From: Clostridia bacterium
GTDB lineage: Bacteria; Bacillota; Clostridia; TANB77; CAG-508
DNA: 64,000 nt
Reading direction: 5' to 3'
Assembly: GCA_017934475.1 (NCBI GenBank)
Contig: JAGBJN010000001.1
Coordinates: 124,001-188,000, forward strand
Numbering within the stretch: the first letter of the stretch is position 1; every line of letters starts with the position of its first letter. This document shows, one piece after another, positions 1-8,649 of this stretch. Below the pieces are notes generated by a model. That model did no database searches. It saw only the letters and a list, made by a program, of their open reading frames with translations, and was not told the DNA's origin. The position numbers and the translations under genes are program-made.

Positions 1-330
1 GTTGAATTTGGAAGTTTTTTTCAAAGATTAGAATCAGTTTTTCTACTAATATGGCTGATATCTTTTGCATGTTATTTAAGTATAATTGCGAATTTTTCAT
101 TTAAGATTTTCAAGAAAATCACATTAATAAAAGACACTAAACCTATAATATATCCATTTGCAATTTTAGCTTTAGGAATTGCTTTATTACCAAAAAACTA
201 TGCAATATCAAAAATGTATGAAACAAAAATATATCCATATATAATGATAGGAATAGTATTTTTTGTTTCTTTGGCATTATTACTTATTGCTTATATTAAG
301 AAAAGAAAAGGAGAAAAACTAAATGAGTAA
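1..330 (+). CDS. Spore germination permease, GerAB/GerKB type (C-terminal part)
   Basis: Frame 1 is open from the window edge to a TAA at 328-330, giving about 109 residues that are strongly hydrophobic, with at least three membrane segments and a Lys/Arg-rich cytoplasmic end. GerAB-type proteins are about 360-residue, ten-helix APC-superfamily transporters that, with GerAA and the lipoprotein GerAC, sense germinants in the spore inner membrane. The assignment rests on the hydrophobic character plus the directly following gerAC-like gene, which it overlaps by 8 nt (ATG at 323), the usual arrangement in gerA operons. The N-terminal two thirds lie outside the window, so the germinant-binding part cannot be examined. 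Confidence 0.7.
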   Translation, partial: VEFGSFFQRLESVFLLIWLISFACYLSIIANFSFKIFKKITLIKDTKPIIYPFAILALGIALLPKNYAISKMYETKIYPYIMIGIVFFVSLALLLIAYIKKRKGEKLNE

Positions 331-1556
331 AATAACTAGAACAATTTTTATAATAACGATTACTCTTGTATTTCTTGTTGCATTTAGTCCTTCCTATAAT
401 TCATTAAATATAGATAATTTAGCATATGTAGTAGGACTAGGTATTGACTTAGGTGAAAATGAAAAATATAAATTTAGTTTTCAATTTTCTCCTAAAAAAT
501 CTTCTAGTAAATCAAATAGTAGTTCAAGTTCAGAAGAAGATTCAGAGCAAAATGCGTCCTCTACTATAAATACCATAGAAGCTTCTTCTATAGACACTGC
601 TATAAACCTAATGAATAGCTATTTAGCGAAAAAAATAAATTTATCTCATTGTAAAGTCGTTGTTTTTTCTGAGGAAGTTGCATATAATGGTATTTCTGAT
701 GAAATATATACCCTAACAAACAATTCTGAAGTAAGACCATCTACAAGTGTAGTAATTAGTAAAAGTTCTGCAGAAGAATATCTTAATAATTCTTCTCCTA
801 TTCTTGAAAATATGATTACAAAATATTATGAAATATTTCCTCATTCTAGTAAATATACTGGTTACATTTATAATGCAACACTTGGTGATTTTTATAGTAA
901 TCTTGTTTCTATAGATAGTGAGCCATATGCTATTTTAGGTGGTGTAAAGAATGAAGAAAACTCCGAATTATCACAAAATAAAGAAAACTCCATATCTTCT
1001 AATAATTACTTAAATCGGTCTTAGGGATTCCCAAAATATTGGGCTCGCAGTTTTCAAAGACGGAAAATTTGTAGGAGAACTCTCTGCAATAGAAACTTTG
1101 TGTTTTTCATTAATAAAAAATGATTTAAATTCTTTTTTATTAAGTATTCCATCACCAGAAGATAGTTCTAAAAAGATAGATATTATTGTTTTTCCAAAAT
1201 CACACTCCATAACTGTTAAAATTATAAATAATTCACCATATATTGAGTATAAAGGTGAATTTATGGCAAGAATTCACTCTGTTAATAATAACTCGAAATA
1301 CTTGAATTCAGACGTTTTAGATGAAATTTCTGAATCTTTAAATAATTATTTAACAAATATTTTAACTGAATACTTGTATAAAACATCAATAGATTACAAA
1401 TCAGACATTAATGGTTTTGGTAAATATTCTTTAACTAATTTTTTAACGATACCTGAATTTGAAAAATATGATTGGAAAAACAGTTATAAAGATTCAGTAT
1501 TTAATGTTAAAGTTGAATCTCTTGTTGACTCAAGTATTTTAATTACAGAAACATAA
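323..1556 (+). pseudogene. gerAC: GerAC-family germination protein, interrupted by a frameshift
   Basis: The first 233 codons (323-1024) and the frame ending at 1556 together give about 400 residues, the usual GerAC length. The second part restarts with QNIGLAVFKDGKFVGEL, the conserved C-terminal GerAC block. The two frames are open together only between 1014 and 1021 (stops at 1011-1013 in one frame and 1022-1024 in the other), so a single-base indel lies in this 8-nt window. A hydrophobic N-terminal segment is present, but the lipobox cysteine found in typical GerAC (GCW...) is absent: the segment runs AFSPSYNSLNIDNLAYVVG. The gene overlaps the GerAB-like gene and is followed 17 nt later by a small membrane gene. 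It may be a sequencing error or a true pseudogene. Confidence 0.8.
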
Positions 1557-1572
1557 ATAGAAAGGAATTATA

Positions 1573-1752
1573 ATGGCTAATTTAACTTTTAAAATAATTT
1601 TTTTATTATTTACTTTATATACTCTTATTTATTCTATTTCATATGGAATTAATGAAATAAAAAATGAGCAAAATATATACGGTGGAAGTGCCGTAATATT
1701 TTGCACCATTTTTAGTATTATATTTACAAATGTTGTCATCTGGCTTAGATAA
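1573..1752 (+). CDS. Small two-helix membrane protein, last gene of germination operon
   Basis: A 59-codon ORF with ATG at 1573, preceded by AAAGGA at a proper distance, follows the gerAC frame by 16 nt. Two hydrophobic segments (about residues 5-25 and 38-57) flank a short polar linker (EIKNEQN). Small membrane proteins of this kind often close clostridial ger operons (compare the GerD/GerX-like small subunits), but I recognise no named family. It ends 4 nt before the convergent rnr stop codon. Function is unknown; it is probably co-transcribed with gerA-type genes in the forespore. Confidence 0.65.
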   Translation: MANLTFKIIFLLFTLYTLIYSISYGINEIKNEQNIYGGSAVIFCTIFSIIFTNVVIWLR

Positions 1753-1756
1753 TCAA

Positions 1757-3904
1757 TTATATTAATTCAAAATCTACCTGCCTTAATATTTTATTTGCTT
1801 TTTTAACTCTTATTTTAACTTTATCTCCTATATGGAAACTCCTTAAAGTTACATCTCCTGTTAATGTTTTTCTTTCTTCATCATATACAAAATATTCATT
1901 TTCTCCCATATCTTCGAAACGAACAAGTCCTTCAACTGTATTTTCAAGTTCTACAAACATTCCAAAAGATGTTATTGAAGATACTATTCCATCATATTCT
2001 TCTCCTATTTTATCTTGCATATATTCTGCCTTTTTAATGTCCACACTATCTCTTTCTACTTTTTGTGCAATTTTTTCTCTTTCAGAAGATTGTTCACTAC
2101 TTTGAACTGCTTTAGAATTATATTCCTCCTTAAATAAATCACTTACATTATAATTTTTATCTAAATAATAAGAAATGATTCTGTGTATGAATAAATCTGG
2201 ATATCTTCTAATTGGTGAAGTAAAATGACAATAATATTTACTTGCAATTCCAAAATGTCCTTTATTTTGAGCTTCATATCTTGCAACTTTAAGTGTTCTT
2301 AATATTAAAGTTGATACAACTCTTTCCTCTTCTTTTCCTTTTATATCATCTAAAATTTGTGCAAATGCTTTTTGCTTAATTTCATCTTTTTGTCCTTTTA
2401 TTTTATATCCAAAACTATATAAAAATTTATTTAATTCATCTATTTTGTCTTCATCTGGTACTTCATGCACACGATATATAAATGGAGCTTCAAGCCAGTA
2501 AAATCTTTCTGCAATTGTTTCATTTGCTGTAAGCATGAATTGTTCTATTATTTCATTAGCAAAAGATAATTCATATTTTTTTACATCAATCGCATATCCG
2601 TATTCATCTAGTATAATTTTTGTTTCAGGTATATCTAAATTTAAGCTTCCATCCTTTTCTCTACGAACCTTTAATATTCTTGCAAGTTCTTCCATTCTTT
2701 TAAAATGGTCTTCATATTTTTTGTTTTCAAGTCTTATTTTTTGTTCTTCAATAGTAAATTCATCTTTTTCATCTAAATTTAAAATTGCTTTTACTTCATT
2801 ATAGCTCATCCTTTTTGTTACATTTATAACTGATTTTCTTATATCTGAAGAAATTACCTCCCCTTTGTTATTTATTTCCATAATGCAAGATAAAGCAAGT
2901 CTATCTTTTCCTTGATTTAAACTACATATTCCATTTGAAAGTTCTTTAGGAAGCATTGGAATAACTCTATCAAGCATATATATACTTGTACCTCTTATAT
3001 ACGCCTCTTTATCTAAATAAGATTTTTCTTTAACATAATGTGAAACATCTGCAATATGAACGCCTAATTCATAGTTACCATTTTCTAACTTCTTAACTTG
3101 AACAGCATCATCTAAGTCTTTTGCATCTTCGCCATCTATTGTAAATATTTCTTCATTTCGCAAATCTAATCTATTTTTTATTTCTTCTTCTTTTACTTCA
3201 TCTTTTATTGCTTTTGCTTCTTTAATAACATTTATAGGAAATTCATAAGGAAGATTATAGTCTCTTATTAATGAAAGCATATCTACTCCTGCTTCATTTA
3301 CATTTCCTAATACCTCTGTTATTTTTCCTTCTGCATTTTTTCCACCTTCAGGATATTTAAGTATCTTTACAACCACCTTGCTATTGTTTCTTGCTTCTCC
3401 AATATTCTTTTTAGAAATATAAATATCTGTTCCAAATCTTCTATCATCTGGAACAACAAAACCATAATCTTTATTTTTAGTAAATATTCCAACTACAGTA
3501 TCTCTTTTTCTATCTGTTATAGCAAGTATTCTTCCTTCTTTGTGTCCTTCTTTTGATCCCGTATCTAAAAGTTCCACAACAACAGTATCTTCATTTAAAG
3601 CACTATTGGTATTATTTCTAGATATATATATTTCTTCATCTTGCCCTTCTATTTTTACAAAACCAAAACCTTTTTCATTTCCTTGGAAAATACCTGTTAA
3701 ATATTTTCCGTCTTCAACAAGACTGTATCTTTGTTTTCTATTTTTTTGAATTTTGTAATCTTTTTCAAGCCAACTTAATACTTGCATAAATCTAGAATAT
3801 TCATTTTTAGGCACACCAAGCATGAAAGCAATTTCTTGTGCTTTCATTGGTACATATTCCTTTTCACTTAAAAAATCTAATATTAGTTTTTCCTTATCTT
3901 CCAT
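1757..3904 (-). CDS. rnr: Ribonuclease R
   Basis: This 715-residue protein has the RNase R order: an N-terminal winged-helix segment (1-65), two cold-shock-like OB domains (about 70-215), the RNB nuclease domain from about 245, and a C-terminal S1 domain (about 630-715, with GIVSSITSFGMFVEL). The magnesium-binding motif IDGEDAKDLDDAV near residue 257 carries the catalytic aspartates. It is a processive 3'-5' exoribonuclease that degrades structured RNA and, in other bacteria, works with SmpB/tmRNA. The start is supported by AAAGGAG upstream. In many Bacillota secG lies directly upstream of rnr; here a tnpB element separates them. Confidence 0.95.
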   Translation of the reverse strand: MEDKEKLILDFLSEKEYVPMKAQEIAFMLGVPKNEYSRFMQVLSWLEKDYKIQKNRKQRYSLVEDGKYLTGIFQGNEKGFGFVKIEGQDEEIYISRNNTNSALNEDTVVVELLDTGSKEGHKEGRILAITDRKRDTVVGIFTKNKDYGFVVPDDRRFGTDIYISKKNIGEARNNSKVVVKILKYPEGGKNAEGKITEVLGNVNEAGVDMLSLIRDYNLPYEFPINVIKEAKAIKDEVKEEEIKNRLDLRNEEIFTIDGEDAKDLDDAVQVKKLENGNYELGVHIADVSHYVKEKSYLDKEAYIRGTSIYMLDRVIPMLPKELSNGICSLNQGKDRLALSCIMEINNKGEVISSDIRKSVINVTKRMSYNEVKAILNLDEKDEFTIEEQKIRLENKKYEDHFKRMEELARILKVRREKDGSLNLDIPETKIILDEYGYAIDVKKYELSFANEIIEQFMLTANETIAERFYWLEAPFIYRVHEVPDEDKIDELNKFLYSFGYKIKGQKDEIKQKAFAQILDDIKGKEEERVVSTLILRTLKVARYEAQNKGHFGIASKYYCHFTSPIRRYPDLFIHRIISYYLDKNYNVSDLFKEEYNSKAVQSSEQSSEREKIAQKVERDSVDIKKAEYMQDKIGEEYDGIVSSITSFGMFVELENTVEGLVRFEDMGENEYFVYDEERKTLTGDVTLRSFHIGDKVKIRVKKANKILRQVDFELI

Positions 3905-3926
3905 TTATTCTCCTTTAAGAACAAAA

Positions 3927-3973
3927 GTGACTCCGTCACCCTAAAGGAATGAATGTATTCATTCCTTTTTTTT
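3927..3973 (+). terminator. Two adjacent hairpins; second one terminator-like on the + strand
   Basis: The first hairpin is GTGAC-TCC-GTCAC at 3927-3939. The second is a perfect 12-bp stem at 3943-3954 and 3957-3968 with a 2-nt loop, followed by a run of eight T. The orientation fits termination of + strand (antisense to rnr) transcription. No + strand gene lies immediately upstream, so it may instead belong to the right end of the neighbouring tnpB element or to the rnr 5' leader. Confidence 0.45.
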
Positions 3974-3999
3974 ATAAAGATGTTGTATTTAAGTTTCCA

Positions 4000-4013
4000 C
4001 CTAATTTATTAGG
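4000..4013 (-). ncRNA. Candidate 3' end hairpin of the tnpB guide RNA (omega/reRNA)
   Basis: On the minus strand the tnpB stop codon lies inside CCTAAT-AA-ATTAGG, followed by GTGGAAACTTAAATACAAC. In TnpB systems the guide RNA scaffold comes from the 3' end of tnpB and the adjacent right end, and similar stop-overlapping hairpins occur there. The guide itself would be sequence below about 3985. This is inference from position and shape; no covariance model was run. Confidence 0.35.
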
Positions 4014-5277
4014 CTACCCTTTTCTTTATCGGTAGTTGTTCTCTACCATTATTCATCACTATTTCTAGTTCTGTTTTACTCTTTATATATTTTCTTAGTA
4101 TATTTAGACTTCCATTTACATCTGCATTTATTCTTTTTCCTTTATTTGTTACAAATAATCCTCTATATATTCTTCTTTTTATATTATAGTTTTCTTTTAC
4201 TATTTCTTCTTCATCTATTGCACTTACTCCTGATGTATACTTTTCACTTATCTTTTCTACTTTTATCCCTTCCATCTTTGCTTTATATTCTATTTTTTTC
4301 ACTAAATTTTGTATTGGTATTTGTACAAAATTTCTATTATTTTTCATTTTCTCCTTTATATCTTTTATATCTCCTATTACTATTGTTTTACATTTATTTT
4401 CTCTTGCATATTCAACTACCATCTTTGATACTTTATGCATATATGTTTCTATATAATTCTTTCTATATTCATATAGTTTATTTATCCTTTTTGTATTCTT
4501 ATACTTCTTTGAATTCTTTTCCATCTTCATTTGTATCTGTTGTAATCTTTCTATTTCATTATTTATATATCTATTTTTGCTTTTTATCTCTTTCCCATCT
4601 ACTAATAATGATTTATTATTTTCTCTATTCGTACATGCTACTATATTATTTAATCCTAAATCTATCGCTAATATATTTTTCCATTCTTCTTTTATTTCTC
4701 TTTCTTCTTTTTCATATATTATTTCCATTTCATATGCTTCTTTTTCTTCTTTTATCTTTATCATTTTTATACTTTCAAAATCTATAAGCTTTTTTAATTT
4801 TCTTGGTATTAAAAAATTTAAACTTCTTGACTTATATTTTTCTTGCATATTTTTTGATAAAGACAACATTAACATATTATTTCTTACCCTTATTCCATAT
4901 TTTGTATATACTATTTCTTGTTTGTTTCTATTCTTAAAATGTGGAAAGTGTGGTTCTCCTTTTAATTTACTTTTATCTTCTTTATATATTTTTTCTAATC
5001 TTTTATATGATTTATAATTTTCTACTGTATTTATTATTACTTCTTGTAATGTATGTGAATGTAAATATTTACTATGCCAATTTTCTTCTCTATATTTTCT
5101 GTATATTGGTGTAGATATTATGTTTAAGTTTTTATTTTCATTTATTAGTTCTTTTCCTTCTTTTATGTCATATAGCACCATATTGTACACTTTCGTTGTA
5201 TGCCACATAAGTTCAGATAGTATTTCTTTTTGTTTAACATTTATTTTATTTAATTTATATTTAAATGTTAACTTCAT
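4009..5277 (-). CDS. tnpB: TnpB-type RNA-guided nuclease (OrfB, IS200/IS605 family)
   Basis: The 422-residue protein has an N-terminal helix-turn-helix/OrfB region (MKLTFKYKLNKINVKQKE), RuvC-I with the catalytic aspartate in AIDLGLNNIVA (about residue 204-214), and RuvC-III in INADVNGSLNILRKY (about 390). At the RuvC-II position the usual E-D/N pair is replaced by IVIGDIKDI, and the usual CxxC zinc ribbon is missing: the segment reads EKYTSGVSAIDEEE followed by RRIYRGLF. This matches a TnpB subgroup I recall with a relocated catalytic glutamate, probably the E of EKYTSG. It is transcribed from its own promoter (5299-5327) and preceded by AGGAGG. Confidence 0.9.
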   Translation of the reverse strand: MKLTFKYKLNKINVKQKEILSELMWHTTKVYNMVLYDIKEGKELINENKNLNIISTPIYRKYREENWHSKYLHSHTLQEVIINTVENYKSYKRLEKIYKEDKSKLKGEPHFPHFKNRNKQEIVYTKYGIRVRNNMLMLSLSKNMQEKYKSRSLNFLIPRKLKKLIDFESIKMIKIKEEKEAYEMEIIYEKEEREIKEEWKNILAIDLGLNNIVACTNRENNKSLLVDGKEIKSKNRYINNEIERLQQIQMKMEKNSKKYKNTKRINKLYEYRKNYIETYMHKVSKMVVEYARENKCKTIVIGDIKDIKEKMKNNRNFVQIPIQNLVKKIEYKAKMEGIKVEKISEKYTSGVSAIDEEEIVKENYNIKRRIYRGLFVTNKGKRINADVNGSLNILRKYIKSKTELEIVMNNGREQLPIKKRVA

Positions 5278-5298
5278 AGTTTTCCTCCTCGTGGAGAT

Positions 5299-5327
5299 AT
5301 TATATCACCGAATAATTGTTTTGTAAA
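5299..5327 (-). promoter_or_regulatory. Promoter of tnpB
   Basis: On the minus strand, TTTACA (5322-5327), a 17-bp spacer and TATAAT (5299-5304), then AGGAGG and the tnpB ATG at 5277. Confidence 0.8.
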
Positions 5328-5410
5328 TACTCTTTTACTATTAAATTTTCGACATATTACGACATTTAATCATAAAACTTATCATTAAAAACGAGAACTT
5401 TCCTATAATA

Positions 5411-5438
5411 CAAAAAAGATGTAGTTTTCACTACACCT
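5411..5438 (-). terminator. Terminator of secG
   Basis: On the minus strand, GGTGTAGT-GAAA-ACTACATC followed by six T, 17 nt after the secG stop codon. Confidence 0.85.
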
Positions 5439-5454
5439 TATTTTTAACAAATTT

Positions 5455-5703
5455 TTAAATTACATACAAAATTCCAAGTGCTATTGCAAATACAACAAAT
5501 AAAACTCCTAATAAAATAGTAAGTCTTTTTAATTTTCCTTCTTTAGTTCTACCTTTATTTTTCTCATAAAAGTTGTTTGTAGAAGAACCTGTAATTGTTC
5601 CAGATGCACCTTGGCTGTCCTTTGTTTGTATTGTAGCTACTACTATTAAAGCAACACATATTAATAAATATATTCCTAAAACTATATACTTTACAACTTC
5701 CAT
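5455..5703 (-). CDS. secG: Preprotein translocase subunit SecG
   Basis: The 82-residue protein has the SecG layout: one helix at residues 5-25, a polar loop containing QTKDSQGASGTITGSS, and a second helix at about 62-82. SecG is the small accessory subunit of the SecYEG channel in the cytoplasmic membrane. The loop motif rich in Gly/Ser after an acidic-polar turn is typical. It has its own terminator. The usual partner rnr is now about 1.5 kb away, beyond the tnpB element. Confidence 0.9.
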   Translation of the reverse strand: MEVVKYIVLGIYLLICVALIVVATIQTKDSQGASGTITGSSTNNFYEKNKGRTKEGKLKRLTILLGVLFVVFAIALGILYVI

Positions 5704-5858
5704 TTCTTTTGCACTCTCCTAATCTCTTTTTCTAACGAATTATATTTTAACATACATAAAAAAAAAATGCAATCGCTTTTTAGCAATTTATTGAATTTAT
5801 TTCAAATTATTTTGAAAATTAGAATTATAGTGAATAAATATGCACTATTTAATATATT

Positions 5859-5887
5859 TTGACTTTATTCTTATTTTCTTATATAAT
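5859..5887 (+). promoter_or_regulatory. Promoter giving a probably leaderless transcript
   Basis: TTGACT (5859-5864), 17-bp spacer, TATAAT (5882-5887). The expected transcription start is about 7 nt further, exactly at the ATG at 5894, leaving no room for a ribosome site. Confidence 0.75.
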
Positions 5888-5893
5888 ATTAAC

Positions 5894-6736
5894 ATGAAAA
5901 CTTTAATTGTAAATAAAAAATATGATAATAAGAAATTGAATAATTTTATTTTGGATAGTTTTCCAAATTTAAGTCAAAATACTTTATTTAAAGCATTGCG
6001 TAAAAAAGATATCAGAGTTAATGATAAAAGAGTTTCTGAAAATGTTACTATTTACGAAAATGATGAAATTAAAGTATTTATTAGTGATGAATTATTAGAA
6101 GGAAAATTAAATTTAAATATAATTTATGAAGATGATAATATTCTTGTAATTAATAAATCTACTAACTTAGAAGTTACAGGTGATAATTCTCTTACTACTA
6201 TTCTTGAAAAAAAATACACATTTATTAAACCTTGCCATAGAATAGATAGGAATACAACTGGACTTGTACTATTTGCTAAAAATCAAGAGGCATTAGATAT
6301 TCTTCTTGATAAATTTAAAAATAGAGAAATTGAAAAACATTATCTTGCAACTGTATATGGTATTCCTAAAGTAAAAAAAATAAGATTAGAGGCATATTTA
6401 TTTAAAGATAATAAAAAATCAATAGTATATATATCAGACACTCCTAAAACTGGATATCAAAAAATTATTACATCATATAAAGTAATTGATGAAAATAAAA
6501 AAGATAATACAAGTATTTTAGATATTGAATTAGAAACAGGAAGAACTCATCAAATAAGAGCTCATCTAGCACATGTAGGATATCCAATATTAGGCGATGG
6601 TAAATATGGTATAAATGAAATAAACAAGAAATTTAATCAAAAAACACAATTACTACAAAGTAATTCAATTAAATTTACATTTAAAACCCCTAGTGGAATA
6701 CTAGAATATCTTACTGGAAAAGAAATAAAATTATAA
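5894..6736 (+). CDS. RluA-family RNA pseudouridine synthase
   Basis: With the start at 5894 the protein has 280 residues: an S4-like N-terminal domain (LRKKDIRVNDKRV at about 35-47) and a catalytic domain with HRIDRNTTGLVLFAK, which carries the catalytic aspartate, and later ETGRTHQIRAHLAHVGYPILGD. It isomerises uridines in rRNA or tRNA; the exact target cannot be read from sequence. An upstream in-frame ATG at 5840 would add 18 hydrophobic residues but has no ribosome site and precedes the promoter, so 5894 is preferred. It stands alone on the + strand. Confidence 0.9.
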   Translation: MKTLIVNKKYDNKKLNNFILDSFPNLSQNTLFKALRKKDIRVNDKRVSENVTIYENDEIKVFISDELLEGKLNLNIIYEDDNILVINKSTNLEVTGDNSLTTILEKKYTFIKPCHRIDRNTTGLVLFAKNQEALDILLDKFKNREIEKHYLATVYGIPKVKKIRLEAYLFKDNKKSIVYISDTPKTGYQKIITSYKVIDENKKDNTSILDIELETGRTHQIRAHLAHVGYPILGDGKYGINEINKKFNQKTQLLQSNSIKFTFKTPSGILEYLTGKEIKL

Positions 6737-6758
6737 ATCTTATTAAATAATTTAATTG

Positions 6759-6787
6759 TTGATATTTATAAAAAAAAGTGATAAAAT
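6759..6787 (+). promoter_or_regulatory. Promoter of the small Cys-rich gene at 6859
   Basis: TTGATA (6759-6764), 17-bp spacer, TAAAAT (6782-6787). The 5' untranslated region is about 65 nt and ends in AAGGAGG. Confidence 0.75.
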
Positions 6788-6858
6788 ACTTTATAGTTTA
6801 AAAGTAATAAGCCAAGTAACTGTAAACCTTACAAAATAATTTTTAAGGAGGAAAAAAA

Positions 6859-7170
6859 ATGGTTATAGTTGTTACTCAGAAATGTCCTTGTGGTTATTCC
6901 TACAAGGAACGGAAAGTAATTAAAAACTTTTCCATTGAAAGTCACAATTTTATAAGTTGCGGTAAAGGACCTAAGTTCGTTAAAAGTCCTGATTCAAAAG
7001 AAGAGCTTGTTTCAAGCAAAGTTCTTGCAGGTGATGAACCTTTTAAAGAGGTTTCTTTGTATAATGGTAATTCAAAAAAGGATTCTAATTTCCAGTTCAT
7101 TGCGTGCCCGAAATGTGGAACCATTTTGCTCTATGGAATTGCATCATCTATAACAAAAGAAGAGGAATGA
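6859..7170 (+). CDS. Small Cys-rich (zinc-ribbon-like) protein, unknown function
   Basis: This 103-codon gene with a strong AAGGAGG site encodes two separated cysteine pairs: CPCGYSY near residue 9 and CPKCGTILLYG near residue 84, which could form one zinc ribbon. I recognise no family. It has its own promoter (6759-6787) and terminator (7182-7218), making a one-gene unit. Its codons are richer in G/C than those of neighbouring housekeeping genes, like the other small orphan genes at 17.8, 18.4, 22, 27.2 and 50.9 kb. It may be an acquired accessory gene. Confidence 0.7.
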   Translation: MVIVVTQKCPCGYSYKERKVIKNFSIESHNFISCGKGPKFVKSPDSKEELVSSKVLAGDEPFKEVSLYNGNSKKDSNFQFIACPKCGTILLYGIASSITKEEE

Positions 7171-7181
7171 TAAAAAAGAAT

Positions 7182-7218
7182 AACAAAATATCCGTCATTA
7201 CATGACGGATATTTTGTT
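7182..7218. terminator. Bidirectional terminator between 6859 gene and glyQS
   Basis: A palindrome AACAAAATATCCGTCA-TTACA-TGACGGATATTTTGTT serves both converging genes; A/T runs flank the GC core on both sides. Confidence 0.8.
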
Positions 7219-7231
7219 ACTTTCATTAATG

Positions 7232-8623
7232 CTAGAATTCCAATTTTTCAGCGATCCATGCTTCTAAATCATCTATTTTTACTCTAACTTGTTCCATTGT
7301 ATCTCTATCTCTAATTGTTACTGATTCATCCTCTAAAGTATCAAAATCAACTGTTACACAATAAGGTGTTCCAATTTCATCTTCTCTTCTATAACGTTTT
7401 CCAATAGAACCTGCTTCATCATAATCGCACATGAATTTTTTAGATAATTTTGAATATACTTCATCTGCTTTTTCACTTAATTTTTTAGAAAGTGGTAAAA
7501 CAGCTACTTTATAAGGTGCTAATGCTGGATGCAAATGTAATACCACTCTAGTATCACCTTCTGCTATTTCTTGTTCTTCATAAGCATTACAAAGCATTAC
7601 TAAGAAAATTCTATCAACTCCAACAGCTGGTTCAACACAATATGGAATATATTTTTCATTTGTTTCAGGATCCATATATGATAAATCCTCTTTTGAAGCT
7701 TCACTATGTCTTGATAGGTCATAATCTGTTCTATCAGCTATTCCCCATAATTCTCCCCATCCAAATGGGAATAAATATTCTATATCTGTTGTTCCTTTAC
7801 TATAGAATGATAATTCTTCTTTAGAATGTTCTCTCATTCTTAGATTTTCTTCTTTAACACCTAAATTTAATAACCAGTCTTTGCAGAATTTTTTCCAATA
7901 TTCATACCATTCTAAGTCTGTACCAGGTTTGCAGAAAAATTCAAGCTCCATTTGTTCAAATTCTCTTGTTCTAAAAATGAAGTTACCAGGTGTAATTTCA
8001 TTTCTAAATGAACGTCCCATTTGTCCAATTCCCATAGGCATTTTTCTTCTTGTTGTTCTTAAAACATTTTTAAAATCAACAAACATACCTTGTGCAGTTT
8101 CAGGTCTTAAGTATACTTCAGATTTTGCATCTTCTGTAACCCCCATAAAAGTTTTAAACATTAAATTGAATTTTCTTATTTCTGTAAATTCTTGTTTACC
8201 ACAATTAGGACAAGTAATATTGTTTTCTTTTATGTACTCAACTAATTGTTCATTTGTCCACCCATCAAGTCCAGAAATATCTTTTCCATTTTTAAATCCC
8301 CATTCTTCAATTAGTTTATCTGCTCTATGTCTTGTTTTACAAGCTTTACAATCTATAAGAGGATCTGAGAAACCTCCAACATGACCTGTTGTAACCCAAA
8401 CTTGTGGATTCATCATAATTGCTGCATCTATTCCTACATTATATCTATTTTCTGTAATAAATTTTTTCCACCATGCATCTTTTATGTTTTTCTTTAATTC
8501 TGCACCTATTGGTCCATAATCCCATGAATTTGCAAGTCCTCCATATATTTCTGACCCAGGATATACAAATCCTCTGTTTTTGCATAATGCAACTAATTTT
8601 TCCATTGTTAATTTCTCTGCCAT
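7232..8623 (-). CDS. glyQS: Glycyl-tRNA synthetase, dimeric (eukaryote-like) type
   Basis: The 463-residue class II synthetase starts with the conserved [19 protein letters not shown] block. It has motif 2 around [11 protein letters not shown], and a C-terminal anticodon-binding domain from about residue 360 ([14 protein letters not shown]). A CPNCG/CKAC insertion (residues about 92-146) suggests a bound zinc. It charges tRNA-Gly. This is the single-chain type rather than the two-subunit GlyQ/GlyS enzyme of many bacteria. The start follows AAAGGAG. Expression is controlled by the T-box leader at 8650-8878. Confidence 0.95.
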   Translation of the reverse strand: MAEKLTMEKLVALCKNRGFVYPGSEIYGGLANSWDYGPIGAELKKNIKDAWWKKFITENRYNVGIDAAIMMNPQVWVTTGHVGGFSDPLIDCKACKTRHRADKLIEEWGFKNGKDISGLDGWTNEQLVEYIKENNITCPNCGKQEFTEIRKFNLMFKTFMGVTEDAKSEVYLRPETAQGMFVDFKNVLRTTRRKMPMGIGQMGRSFRNEITPGNFIFRTREFEQMELEFFCKPGTDLEWYEYWKKFCKDWLLNLGVKEENLRMREHSKEELSFYSKGTTDIEYLFPFGWGELWGIADRTDYDLSRHSEASKEDLSYMDPETNEKYIPYCVEPAVGVDRIFLVMLCNAYEEQEIAEGDTRVVLHLHPALAPYKVAVLPLSKKLSEKADEVYSKLSKKFMCDYDEAGSIGKRYRREDEIGTPYCVTVDFDTLEDESVTIRDRDTMEQVRVKIDDLEAWIAEKLEF

Positions 8624-8649
8624 ATTTTTCTCCTTTCAATTTTATATTT

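Larger units (their letters stand above)
3940..5330 (-). mobile_element. IS200/IS605-family element carrying tnpB only (borders approximate)
   Basis: The unit contains one tnpB gene with its own promoter and no tnpA (Y1 transposase), as in non-autonomous IS1341-like elements. It sits between secG and rnr. The 3' side has a small palindrome overlapping the tnpB stop codon (4000-4013) and larger hairpins at 3927-3973. I cannot fix the exact ends, because IS200/IS605 elements lack terminal inverted repeats and target duplications; the coordinates are an estimate. Confidence 0.55.

Noticed and set aside
4146-4787. Long + strand open frame opposite tnpB
   Set aside because: It mirrors a Lys/Ile/Asn-rich coding sequence on the other strand, has no ribosome site and encodes only low-complexity hydrophobic residues.
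8445-8639. Second frame within glyQS start
   Set aside because: It is an overlapping frame of glyQS and its leader with no independent support.
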